From Chrysopilus asiliformis (Eukaryota; Arthropoda; Insecta; Diptera; Rhagionidae): DNA of 64,000 nucleotides. Where the stretch lies: assembly GCA_964034945.1 (NCBI GenBank), contig OZ035960.1:70390994-70454993 (forward strand). Reading direction: 5' to 3'. Shown piece by piece: positions 52,935 through 63,796 of the stretch. The first letter of the stretch is position 1. Each line of letters begins with the position of its first letter. A program made the translations under genes and the position numbers. The notes under the pieces were generated by a model that was not told the origin of the DNA, made no database searches, and worked only from the letters and a program-made list of their open reading frames with translations.

Positions 52935-53110
52935 ATTTTTTTTTGGAAGACAGTACAGAGCAAAATAAAATTAGCGAGGAAATTTCTGAATAGCACATGA
53001 CTTTCTTACATAACAAAAAAAAACGATTTTTTTTGGAAAATATCATACAGCAAAATAAAATGAGACAGAAAATTTCTGAACAGCACGTGACTTTGTTATA
53101 CAACAAAAAA
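52935..53110. repeat. Tandem TTTCTGAACAGCAC-type units
   Basis: Two units of about 80 bases with AAATAAAATKAGMSAGRAAA and TTTCTGAAYAGCAC. Related units lie at 45050-45190 and 55710-55790. No gene. Confidence 0.6.
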
Positions 53111-53268
53111 ACATGTGTGTGCAGTGCACACGCGGTAGAAGTGAAACCTTAGGAAAACTAAACAGCGAGAGAATGAGACGAATGCGGTATCAGGGGTGGA
53201 ATAGTTATAGCGTTTATTTATTATAATATTGGTACCAGGTTCAAAAGTAATATTATATTTTTATTGAA
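53111..53268 (-). repeat. Helentron-like 3' terminal hairpin module, copy 3
   Basis: Directly follows seven A residues with the hairpin GTGTGTGCAGTGCACACGC. It is followed by a 121-bp repeat array, as in the insertion at 6024. Confidence 0.6.
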
Positions 53269-53274
53269 AATCTA

Positions 53275-53840
53275 ATCAATATTAGATTTTCAAAATTCGA
53301 AACGGAAGATCCTGTAAGGATAATGAAAATATCCTTTTTCCCATTTTCCCCGGATTCGTGATCAATGACCCCAAAAACCCTAAAATGCAAATTTTTCCGG
53401 GGAAAATGGGAAAAAGGATATTTTCATTATCCTTACAGGATCTTCTGTTTCGAATTTTGAAAATCTAATACCGGATTCGTGATCAGCGACCCCAAAAACC
53501 CTAAAATGCAAATTTTTCCGGGGAAAATGGGAAAAAGGATATTTTCATTATCCTTACAGGATCTTTCGTTTCGAATTTTGAAAATCTAATACCGGATTCG
53601 TGATCAGCGACCCCAAAAACCCCGTAGTGCCAATTTTTCCGGAGAAAAATGGGAAAAAGGATATTTTCATTATCCTTACAGGACCTTCCGTTTCGAATTT
53701 TGAAAATCTAATACCGGATTCGTCATCAGCGACCCCAAAAACTCTAAAATGCAAATTTTTCCGGGGAAAAATGGGAAAAAGGATATTTTCATTATCCTTA
53801 CAGGACCTTCCGTTTCGAATTTTGAAAATCTACATAGCTA
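53275..53840 (+). repeat. 121-bp tandem repeat array i
   Basis: About four forward units preceded by a short inverted piece (53278-53350). Unit spacing is about 121 bases. Confidence 0.85.
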
Positions 53841-53940
53841 AAAACCTGCTCCTGGCAACACAGATTATTTTGCAAAAAACCGCATAAAAATCGGTCCAGT
53901 AGTTTTTGAGTTTTGTAATCTCAGGCAGGCAGACAAACAA
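53841..53940 (-). mobile_element. Helitron-like 5' end, reversed
   Basis: CTACATAGCTAAAAACCTGC, CAGTAGTTTTTGAGTTTTGT and CAGGCAGACAAACAA are the reverse of the sequence following the TCTATATATATAAAAATGG start at 16270. Confidence 0.5.
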
Positions 53941-54328
53941 ACATAACAAAATCTATAATTGCCAATCTGGCAATCATTGGAGACCCGTATGGTGATATTC
54001 GTATCAAAATTCGAACAGTTATACCAAAATTCAACTTTGAAGTCAAACTTTCCAATAAGATTTTTTAAAATTTATTCCAATCGGATTTTGATGTATGGGA
54101 GTTTTATGTAGAATCATATCCTAAATAACTTTTGTTCTTGGACTTGTTTGATAAGATGCACCGTTTTTGAGATATTCACAAAAACCGTTTTCGTTCGTAT
54201 GGGGGGTACCCCCCCTAATAGTCCATTTTTGCCCATTGACGAACTTAGCCTCGCACTTTACGAAAAACGGATCCACGCAAAATTTCAAGTCTCTAGCTCA
54301 ATCCGTGCGCCCGCAATCCGCGCCACAG

Positions 54329-54386
<58 letters not shown>

Positions 54387-54540
54387 GGACGGACATGCTA
54401 AATTCAACTTTTTTCATCATTCTAAACACACTGGTGTAATTCCTTTTTTTGTGCGATGACGGGATCTTGGCGTTACAAACGGTAAGGCAAAGTTAGTATA
54501 CCCTTTGGTTTCACCATACGGGTATAAAAAGACAAGAATT
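53941..54540 (+). mobile_element. Family A repeat, full copy
   Basis: From AACATAACAAAATCTATAAT to CACCATACGGGTATAAAA, with a GACA/GACG microsatellite at 54325-54396. Both subterminal CCCGTATGGTGA motifs are present in inverted orientation. Confidence 0.8.
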
Positions 54541-54812
54541 AAAAGTGAATTGTGTTTTAGATTTCACCATCCATCGTTTCTATCATCCATAAACTTCTTA
54601 TCCAGCTAAACACCACGACATTTGGCGCAGCCGGTATTAGAATTGCCGAATATTTCTAGCGATTCTACCGAACCTATTTCGACAGTGGTGTAAAGGAGTT
54701 TTTGGTGTTACAAACGGTGAGAACATTTTATATATGGAAAAATCTGGAAAAGACATATTTTTTCAAAAAAAAAAATAGTGAAAAAATCTAGTGAAAAACT
54801 ATAGTGAAAAAT
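54541..54812 (+). other. Orphan primer-binding-site-like segment
   Basis: ACATTTGGCGCAGCCGGTAT at about 54619-54638 resembles the TGGCGCAG primer site after a gypsy LTR, and is followed by leader-like sequence. No LTR pair or coding region is attached. It is probably a scrap of a second retrotransposon. Confidence 0.4.
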
Positions 54813-55395
54813 AAACATAACAAAAGCTATAATTGCCAATCTGGCAATCATTGGAGACCCGTATGGTGATATTCGTATCAAAATTCGAACAGTTATACCA
54901 AAATTCCACTTTGAAGTCAAACTTTCCAATAAGATTTTTTGAAATTTATTCCAATCGGATTTTGATGTACGGGAGTTTTATGTAGAATAATATCCTGAAT
55001 AACTTTTGTTCTTAGACTTTTTTGATAAGATGCACCGTTTTTGAGATATTCACAAAAAACGATTTCGTTCGTATGGGGGGTACCCCCCCTAATGGTCCAT
55101 TTTTGCCCATTAACGAACTTAGCCTCGCATTTTACAAAAAACGGATCCGTGCAAAATTTCAAGTCTCTAGCTCAATCCGTGCGCCCGCAATCCGCGCCAC
55201 AGACGGACAGACGGACAGACAGACAGACGGACAGACAGACGGACAGACAGACGGACGGACATGCAGAAATTAAATATTTTTATGATTCTAAACACACTGG
55301 TGTAATTCATTTTTTTGTGCGATGACGGGATCTTGGCGTTACAAACGGTAAGGCAAAGTTAATATACCCTTTGGTTTCACCATACGGGTATAATA
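54813..55395 (+). mobile_element. Family A repeat, full copy
   Basis: Same organisation as the copy at 53941; microsatellite of GACA/GACG units at 55203-55262. Confidence 0.8.
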
Positions 55396-55800
55396 AAACA
55401 TCCATTTTTATTTATATACGAGTACATATGTATATATTGCAATTTATGACGAAACATAATTTATCGCCTCCTCTCTCCACTTCCTCCCTCCTAACACTTC
55501 TCCCTTCTCCCCTTTCCCATCCCGTACCCCGCCCTCTTCCCCTACCCCTTCCCGCTTCCCATCAATCTTGTTTACGATAAATTGACTGGCACCCATCTGT
55601 ATTCTATCTCATTTTCTCGTAGGCTAAAATATCCTATCTCTTTTTACTGTCGTTTCATCGAGTTTGAAATCACTCACAACGCCGCTAAAGAAGTTTTCAC
55701 TTCAAAAATCGATTTTTTTTTGGAAAATTTCATACGGCAAAATAAAATGAGACAGAAAATTCTGAACAGCACGTGACTTTCTTATACAACAAAAAATCGA
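55396..55800 (+). repeat. Pyrimidine-tract repeat, third copy
   Basis: TATGTATATATTGCAATTTA, a CCTC/CCTTC tract (55467-55560), then GATAAATTGACTGGCACCCA and the segment ending GAAGTTTTCACTTC at 55704, which matches 6690-6980. A TTTCTGAACAGCAC-type unit follows. Confidence 0.65.
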
Positions 55801-55804
55801 TTTT

Positions 55805-56438
55805 TATACCCGTATGGTGAAACCAAAGGGTATATTAACTTTGCCTTACCGTTTGTAACGCCAAGATCCCGTCATCACACATAAAAATGAATTACACCAG
55901 TGTGTTTAGAATGATAAAAATAATTAATTTCTGCATGTCCGTCCGTCTGTCCGTCTGTCTGTCCGTCTGTCTGTCCGTCTGTCTGTCCGTCTGTCCGTCT
56001 GTCTGTCCGTCTGTCCGTCTGTCCGTCTGTCTGTCCGTCTGTCTGTCTGTGGCGCGGATTGCGGGCGCACGGATTGAGCTAGAGACTTGAAATTTTGCGC
56101 AGATCCGTTTTTCGTAAAATGCGAGGCTAAGTTCGTTAATGGGCAAAAATGGACCATTAGGGGGGGTACCCCCCATACGAACTAAAACGGTTTTTGTGAA
56201 TATCTCGAAAACGGTGCATCTTATCAAAAAAGTCTAAGAACAAAAGTTATTTAGGATATGATTCTACATAAAACTTCCATACATCAAAATCCGATTGGAA
56301 TAAATTTTAAAAAATCTTATTGGAAAGTTTGACTTCAAATTGGAATTTTGGTATAACTGTTCGAATTTTGATACGAATATCACCATACGGGTCTCCAATG
56401 ATTGCCAGATTGGCAATTATAGCTTTTGTTATGTTTTT
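55805..56438 (-). mobile_element. Family A repeat, full copy, reversed
   Basis: ATACCCGTATGGTGAAACC to AATTATAGCTTTTGTTATG, with a 110-base GTCC/GTCT microsatellite at 55937-56050, the longest in the window. Confidence 0.8.
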
Positions 56439-56712
56439 TTAAAATATCTGTTGCAGATACAACAACATAAATTTATAATCAATGGTAGAATATCCAAAAG
56501 GTAACTCTGAGTGCAATGTCCAGATCAGCTACTTTGCTGATCTGCATTTATCCAAAGCAATGCCATCAGAGAAAGACGTCAATGAGTCGATTTGGATATT
56601 CTACAATTGGTTAATTAATTATATTAATTAATTAATTAATATAATTAATTTATATAATTAATTAATTATATAGCAGAGTAATTAATTATATTGACTTATA
56701 TTGTTATTGTTA
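56439..56712. repeat. Small palindrome and TTAATTAA tract
   Basis: TAGAATATCCAAAAG (56485) pairs with TTTGGATATTCTACAA (56599), enclosing a smaller hairpin around ATCAGCTACTTTGCTGAT. An AT tract of TTAATTAATTAATATAATTA type follows. No gene. Confidence 0.55.
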
Positions 56713-56829
56713 TTCTTTAAATTTAATTTGATTAGGTTAACATTTATTAGCTACTAGCAGATCCTTCGTTGGCAGCTAAAGGTTTTTTGTGTAAATTTTA
56801 GAATGCCAAAAAACCATAAATAGCTTAAA

Positions 56830-57256
56830 AAGTTTTGGGAAAAATGTTATCCTTACAGAACCTTCCGTTTCGAATTTTAAAATTCCAACACTGGATTCGT
56901 TATCAGCGACCCCAAAAACCCCCTAATGCCGATCTTTCCCAGGAAAAACTGGAAAAAGGATATTTGCGTTATCCTTACAGGAGCTTCCGTTTCGAATTTT
57001 GAAAATCTAATACCGGATTCGTGATCTGCGACTCCAAAAACCCCATTATGCCGATTTTTCCGAGGAAAAACCGGAAAAAGGATATATATCCTTACAGGAC
57101 CTTTCGTTTCGAATTTTGCAAATCTAATATCGGATTCGTGATCAGCGATCCCAAACATAATGCAAATTTTGCCGAGGAATAATGGGAAAAAGGATATTTG
57201 CGTTATCCTTACAGGACCTTCCGTTTTGAATTTTTAAAATCTAATACCGGATTCGT
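56830..57256 (+). repeat. 121-bp tandem repeat array j (right arm)
   Basis: About three and a half forward units. The array ends at a deletion junction (GGATTCG joined to TAAAAAGGCG) that removed the adjacent mariner terminus. Confidence 0.8.
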
Positions 57257-58517
57257 AAAAAGGCGTAATTTAGTTTTTTTTAAGAAAAATTTTATAAAAT
57301 TGGTTATTAAGTACATATTTCTTTATATGTATATACACCATTTCAAAAATATTTTTTATGTTTTTACGATTCGCCGCACTTTTGTTGTAATATATCCATT
57401 ACATTGTGGACAGTACTATTCTTAATAGTTTTCGAGACTTTTGCCAGTCTTTTTTGAATTGCTCCATATAATTAGTTTCCAGACACATTTTCCGAAGGTT
57501 TCGCTTCATTATTGCCCAAAATTTTTCGATGGGACGAATTTCTGGACAATTTGGTGGATTCATTGGTATTGTCACAAAATTGACTCCATTTGTTGACATC
57601 CATTCAATGGTGTTTTTTGCAAAGTGACATGATGCCAAATCTGGCCAAAACAACATAGATCCTTCGTGTCTTCGAATCATGGGCAGCAACAGTTTTTTTT
57701 AGACACTCTTTGACGTACAAATCAGTCGTCATGTTCATCGTTATGAAAAATGCAGATGATTTCAGGCCACATTCGCAAATTGCTTGCCATACCATCACTT
57801 AGGCTCGGAATTTTTCCACCTGAATCGACTTTTGTGCTTCGTCTATATCGTCGCCTCTTGCAATCGTAAAGTACTGAGGTCCTGGTAATGTACGATAATC
57901 CATTTTAACGTACGTTTCATCATCCATAATGATGCATTGTTTTTTTTGGTTAAAATGGTGTCATACAATTTCCGAAGCCGCGGTTTCACGCAGGCTGCCT
58001 GTTTTTCGGTAAGTTTCGGTTGTCGTTGCTTCCGATTGGTCTTCATATTGTTGCGCTTCTTGGCTAGCTGAACCATTTCAGCACTTGTTTCACATTTTTT
58101 TGTGACATCTCTAAACGAAACACTGCAATCACGCCGAATTGCTGCACAAATATTTTGATCCATTTTTTCGCGTCTAGGCCCTGGTTTTCTCCCAGTTTTT
58201 TTCTTATCCTCGAATGTCAGTTCCTCCCCAAACTTCTTGATGGCAGTAAAAACTGCTTTTAGACTTACACCTTCCTGTTTTGTCACTTGCCTCATGTTGA
58301 TGCTCTTTTCGAAATGCCATTTGTCCACAATCCTTTTTCGTTGCTCTACAGAAAGACCTCGTGTTTCGTAAAATAAAATTAAAATCGCGATTTTGGATAG
58401 GGTAATAAAATTGTCAAATTCTCAGACGTTTTTTTGACTAAACAAATTTGACTAAAAAGCAACAGCATGCTAATATTGGCTCATTGCAGTTGTTTTCACA
58501 CTTTTCGATACAGTCTT
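57257..58517 (-). mobile_element. DD37E-type mariner element, right-arm copy lacking one end
   Basis: The intact inverted end is ACTTTTCGATACAGTCTT followed by TA (58518-58519). The opposite terminal repeat and about 60 bases of flank present in the left arm are missing at 57257, so this copy cannot be mobilised. Confidence 0.85.
57399..58328 (-). pseudogene. ITmD37E-type transposase pseudogene (right arm)
   Basis: Minus-strand counterpart of the gene at 36881. The DNA-binding part (58328 to about 57950), the first-Asp segment, VMVWQAICECG, and LFWPDLASCHFAKNTIEW with RPIEKFWAIMKRNLRK are all present. It shares with the left-arm copy the two A-run frameshifts and the stop before VMVWQ, but it keeps Trp codons after IEKF and KKD where the left copy has stops. 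It therefore shows that those two stops arose after the duplication. Not functional. Confidence 0.8.
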
Positions 58518-58561
58518 TATTTCGCCAATTTTTACGGGGAAAAACGGGAAAAAGGATATTT

Positions 58562-60684
58562 GAGGCGGTGAGTAACAGAACTGCTCTTCTCCCACCATGT
58601 CGAAAATTGAGTTAATGATAGATCCTTAAGGAAATCGTACCCCTGATTCCGAATCTACACTAAGTTTTTGTAAAAAACGTCATTTTTTTATAGGAAATTA
58701 AGATTGAAATATCAGTTTTAATTCAAAACTATCCTTATCCCAAGAGTATTTATTTTCAAAACTCTCCTTTTCGAATTATGTTTCAAAACTGCCTTTATGC
58801 AACTCACTGCGGCCTGTGAGATTTCAAAACTGCCCTTATCCAAGTGCAGACTTTCACATACACAATATTCAAACTCATCTCATTTTTGTTGTGTTTTAGA
58901 TATAAGTATGCAAAGAACATTTTAAAATAATTGTTTGGCTTTCTGTATATTTAATATTGCCTACTATTTATTCCTTCTGCCTTTTATCACATTTAGCGCA
59001 TGTATAAAGAAGAGCAACTAGATCAGAATTTTAGAGTTAAATATCACTTTTTTTGCAGTATTTTCATTTACAATTTCAATATTAGCTTCAAGTCTCCTGG
59101 GACTGATCAGTGCTCTACGTGCTTGGAGTTTAAATCAAGGATAGCTAAGGCATCTTCTTATTCACTAGAAAAAACTAATTTAATGATTCAAAGTCGAGTT
59201 CACAAACTTAAAGCCAGCGCTTTCTATGATTTTCTGAAAGAAAAATCAGAAGGACTGAAAACACTATCGTTTGACTGCCAAAAAAATGTGGTTTTGCCTA
59301 GAGTTCCTGACCAAGCTGCCCATTATAGCAGGCAACTATATCAATATAATTTCACTGTTTGTGTTGGTCACTCAAAAGAATTGCAGAATCGCGACATAGT
59401 AAAAATTTACACTTGGCTAGAAAATGAACGATATAAAGGTTCAAATGAAATTTCTTCAGCAATTTTTGATACCTTAAATAGTATTGATTTCTCAGGAACT
59501 AAGATCCTTCGACTTTGTGCGGATGGCTGTGCTGGCCAAAATAAAAATTCTGCTGTAATAGGGATCTTAGCTACATGGTTCAAAAATAACGCTACTGCCA
59601 CCCTTAAACAAATTCAACTGATTTTTCCAATTGTTGGACACTCATATCTTCCTCCTGATAGAGTTTTCCGCAGAATAGAAAAGGTTGTAAAACGGAAACC
59701 TCAGATAATCACTCCTCAGGAATATAAAGATATTTTCAGACAATATGGAACCGTTAAACATTTAGGAATTGACGTTCCTGTTTACGACTGGAAGTCCTCT
59801 ATGAACAATACTATTAAGCAGCCAGGCCAATGGCATTTTAAATTCGCACCGTCAAAAATGATTATCTTTAAAAAATCAAAAGATGGCAATGTTCTACTTC
59901 AGGGAGAAGTACATTACAAGATAGATAATTGTGCCGCTCGATATATTTTAATATTTTAATAAAGGACAACGGTTTGAATATGTCGATCCAGAGGAACTAC
60001 CTAATATAGTTCCTGTAAAGAGTGCTAAATTGGTAGATGTTGGAAAACTTTTGCGCAAACACTACGAATGCGATTGGAAGGAGCACCCAGTATTACGTCA
60101 ATGTTCTTGAAAGTCAAAAATCGCTATTAGAAGGAGAACAGGAGGACGTACCAGAAGAACATAATGAACATTTTTATGAGGATAACGATTTATTAGTTAT
60201 AAGTCAATTTAATTTTTATAACCAAATAAAAAAAATGATTCTTAATTTGTGTTTGTAATTTTTAATTTTAATGTCTTTATTCTTCACTTAAAAGGTAAAA
60301 AACGAATAGACCTAATATTATGTGGATATAAGATTGTTATTATATTATGTGTTTCATTTGGTGTACAAATTAATCAATATGCGGTATCGCTAATATTAAA
60401 AATTCGCTTGCAAAACTGCTCTAATCCATACTGGTTACTTACAAAACTATCTATAACTGAGATTTGCCATCAAAAGTGCCCTTATCCATATTATTTTTTT
60501 TAATATGTAATATTCCGCTTGATACTTTTTTTTGGTTCTTTGCCCAATTTAAAATCATGTCGCTATCTTCATAAAAATAAAAAGAAACCAAACAAAATCA
60601 TCAAATAATCAAAAATATAAGTTTTTTCAATTTTGCCAAAAACTACCTAAGGCGGATAAGGGCAGTTTTGTTACCCAACGCCTC
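58562..60684 (+). mobile_element. DNA transposon with 4-bp target duplication, right arm only
   Basis: ATTT at 58558-58561 is repeated at 60685-60688, and the uninterrupted left arm has a single ATTT at this point. The ends are inverted: GAGGCGGTGAGTAACAGAAC and (reversed) GAGGCGTTGGGTAACAAAAC. Several copies of a TCAAAACTGCCCTTATCC-like word lie inside each end (58720-58850 and 60410-60490). A 4-bp duplication with such termini suits the Sola superfamily, but that is inference. It carries one transposase-like gene. Confidence 0.75.
59000..60108 (+). pseudogene. Transposase-like protein of uncertain superfamily (possibly Sola-like)
   Basis: The main frame is 59000-59959. Its first codons lie before a likely acceptor (TTTTTTTGCAG, near 59058), after which FIYNFNISFKSPGTDQCSTC begins. 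Recognisable blocks are CSTCLEFKSRI, LSFDCQKNVVLPRVPDQAA, HYSRQLYQYNFTV, RLCADGCAGQNKNSA, LIFPIVGHSYLPPDRVF and VPVYDWKSS. These recur in a large group of uncharacterised invertebrate proteins. The Asp residues of FDCQKN and ADGCAGQ are good candidates for a DDE-type catalytic pair. After 59959 a frame change or intron leads to a short C-terminal stretch, RFEYVDPEELPNIVPVKSA, ending at 60108. The N-terminal domain is missing, so this copy is probably incomplete. Confidence 0.55.
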
Positions 60685-60688
60685 ATTT

Positions 60689-61270
60689 GCGTTATCCTTG
60701 CAGGACCTTCCGTTTCGAATTTTTGAAAATCTAATACCGGATTCGTGATCACCGACCCCAAAAACCCCATAATACCAATTTCTCCGGAGAAAATTGGAAA
60801 AATGACATTTGCGTTATCCTTACAGGACTTTAAGGTTAGAATTTTGAAATTCCAACACCGGATTCGTGATCAGCGACCCCAAAAACCCCATAATGCCAAT
60901 TTTTCCGGGGAAAAATGGGAAAAAGGATATTTGCGTTATCCTTACAGGACCTTCCGTTTTCAATTTTGAAATTCCAACACCGGATTCGTGATCAGCGACC
61001 CCAAAAACCCCATAATGGCAATTTTTCCGGGGAAAAATGGGAAAAAGGATATTTGCGTTATCCTTACAGGACTTTCCGTTTAGAATTTTCAAATTCCAAC
61101 AACCAACTCGTGACCAGCGACCACGGAAACACCCTAAAGCCAGTTTTTCGGAGACAAAATTAGAAAAAGGGTATTTGCGTTATCCTTTCAGGACCTTTTA
61201 TTTAGAATTTTAAAAATCTAATATCGGATTCGTGATCAGCGACCCCAAAAACCCCATAATGCAGTAGTTT
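60689..61270 (+). repeat. 121-bp tandem repeat array k (right arm)
   Basis: About five forward units, counterpart of 36081-36689. Confidence 0.85.
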
Positions 61271-61274
61271 TTGA

Positions 61275-61545
61275 GTTTTGTAATCGAACGAAAACGTTTT
61301 TTGTGAATATCTAAGAAACGGTGAATCTTATCAAAAAAAGTCCAAGAACAAAAGTTATTTAGGATATGATTCTACATAAAACTCCCATACATCAAAATCC
61401 GATTGGAATAAATTTTAAAAAATCTTATTGAAAAGTTCGACTCCAAGGTGGAATTTTGATACAACTGTTCGCCGTTCACTTAAATCACCATACGGGTTTT
61501 CAATAATTGCCAGATTGGCAATTATAGCTTTTGTTATGTTTTTTT
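61275..61545 (-). mobile_element. Family A repeat, partial (right arm)
   Basis: Counterpart of 35838-36080 and complete across the stretch deleted there (ACATCAAAATCCGATTGGA). Confidence 0.7.
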
Positions 61546-62497
61546 TTATAATTCTAGCCAGAGCTTAGGGGAATAACTTTTAATGCCGAAGCTCAGCTAA
61601 GGATGGTTAGATATTATATCACTCTCATTCTGAGATATTATATCTAGCACCAGGAAGACCGAGCCATGCTCAGCGACCTCAAAATCCTACTTTTGCTGAT
61701 TTTTGGGGAAAAACTAAATTCACATTATCTTTACTGAGCTTTTCCACAGTTTTTAAATTCCCGAACTAGAAAGCTAGAACTAAAACTAACGCACGATAAC
61801 AAAATTTCATAGAAATCGGTTGAGTGGTTATTGAGTAATCGCTGTCACCGATTTCTGAAACGTTGTTTTGAGACACCAGGTGAGGGTTATCGAGGGGTGG
61901 GAAAAGTCAGGTTTGTAGTGGAAAAATCGAAAGCCCTTAGCCCCCTTAGTAATACTGTAAAGTTTCACTAAGATCGGACCACCCAATTCGAAGACACCAG
62001 GCGAGGGGAGGGAAAAGTAAGGTTTGTGGTGGAAAAATCGAAACCCCTTAGCCCCCTTACTAATGCTGTAAAGATTCATTAAGATCGGACCACCCAATTC
62101 GAAGATACCAGGCGAGGGGTATTGGGCTTATAATTAGGTTTGGTGTCTTGGCAATACAAAAATATATATTTTGGACAATTTTCACCTTTCTACGGGTTCA
62201 ATTTTAAAAAAAATAACATAAACAAAAATAAAAATTAATTTATTTGTTATGGAGTATGTTGGCAAAGGCCCAAATATAATTTTGGTAATTTCTCCGGCAC
62301 CACTGGCGACCCTAACTTGCTGCCATGGGTCGGCGAAAAATGCCGTGTGGTTGAACATACGTTGGGACCCGTAATAACATTTGCAGTGCACGTTGTGCAC
62401 ATTTTTGTAATCAATTGCTTCGCCCGTTAGTTGGAGTTGGAGCTCATATGTAAAGGTCGCAATTGTTTTTCGTGTAAAAGAGTGAAAATAAAACAAA
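61546..62497 (-). repeat. Right-arm copy of the 112-bp duplication and flanks
   Basis: Inverted copy of 34909-35837: the ATATAATATCTA motifs, the tandem 112-bp block (61880-62120) and the piggyBac subterminal motif (62335-62375). No gene is supported; the open frames here are in non-coding repeat. Confidence 0.75.
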
Positions 62498-63796
62498 ATG
62501 TCACGCCGAAAGTTTTTAACAAACCAGGAATTAATCGATATTATGAACAATTTCTCGGAAGATGACCCTTCATTAGCTATTGAAACGGTAGTTTGTTTGC
62601 CGCCGGATAATATTGTGGGGGACTCGGACGACGAATTTATTGATGATGATGAGATCTCAACAAATATTGCGTGTGATTTGAGCCCATTAAATGAAGTTGC
62701 CGGTAAGTATTTTGTTGTGGGTTTTTAATTGCGTTTGGCTAATTGCGTTCGTGTGTGTAGGCACGGTTGAGGTCATTTTTGAATCAAATGTTGAGGATTA
62801 CGGTGGACCCCAAAAAGTGAAAGATCCTGAGTCATCAACATCGAAACATGAGCCACCAGCAGAAAAATACCGACCCAAAACTGATTTTAAACCAATTTGG
62901 AGAAGGACAACCCGATTCAAATACGATATTCACCCGGTGCACGAGCCATTGAAGGAAGGCAAACAAAGTCCAATGCTCGAGGCAATTGGTAATGTACCTT
63001 ATATCCAACTAACATATCTATACCTTATTCTAACTCACACCTAAGTTGTTCTAAATTTTTTACAGGCGAAAAAAATCCATTTGAATTGTTCAAATTATTT
63101 TTTGATGATACTGTGATTGAAATGTTTGTGAAGGAGACTAATCGTTATGCTGCACAACGCAATGTTACAAAATTATGCGATAAATATGAGATGCAACGTT
63201 TCATGGAAATACTCCTATTTTCCGGATATCATCATGTGCCACAAGTGAAATTGTTTTGGAGTTTGGATCCTGTATTTGGCATACCAATCATACGACAAAC
63301 AATGCCGCGGAATATCTTCCTTCGGTTTAAATCAAATTTTCATATCGCAAAAAATGACACGTTAGAGTCGGGTGATAAATTTGCAAAAGTGCGACCATTA
63401 TTGGTACAGTGTTTGGATAGTGCTGCGGTAAATGCCTGGAAATTACACTGCTTCGTGGCTACGTCTGCCAAGACAAAACCGATGCCCCAGTTAGATTTCA
63501 AGAATGTCATTGTGAAGCACCTTATTTTTGCGTCGGAGGACTTACTGCTGGATGATTCGCCAAATAAAAATGATAACGCACCAGGAGATGTTTACCATCC
63601 GAACAATCTACCACATGTGACCGGTATGTACGCTCCAATCAAAACTGGAACCCCCGTCGCTGTATTGTTTGCACACCAAAAGCCACAGTTTTTGTATGTG
63701 AAAAGTGTAACGTGCACGTTCACCCAGAGAACTGCTTCAAAACATTTCATGAAAAGAAACGATATTATCTTGATCGCAGACAAAGCCGCACATTAG
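62498..63796 (+). pseudogene. piggyBac-derived gene, right-arm copy, frameshifted
   Basis: Exons correspond to the left-arm gene: exon 1 62498-62702, exon 2 from about 62761 to 62988, exon 3 from about 63066. Splice sites are conserved (GTAAGTATTTTG, GTGTGTAG, GTAATGTACC, TTTTTTACAG). It lacks the same catalytic core. Compared with the left copy, a tandem stretch near DTLESGDK is missing in frame, and a change near 63648 (ACTGGAACCCCCGTCGC) shifts the frame, so the Cys-rich C-terminal finger is replaced by unrelated residues before the stop at 63796. The left copy is therefore the intact one. The element's outer end lies beyond the window. Confidence 0.75.

Noticed and set aside
53275..53840. 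Regularly spaced repeats resembling a CRISPR array
   Set aside because: Units are 121 bases long and contiguous, without unique spacers, and the setting is eukaryotic.
54148..54459. Open frames with Thr-Asp-Arg-Gln repeats here and at 10074, 55022, 55892
   Set aside because: They arise from GACA/GACG microsatellites in non-coding repeats, occur in several frames at once and have no conserved domain.
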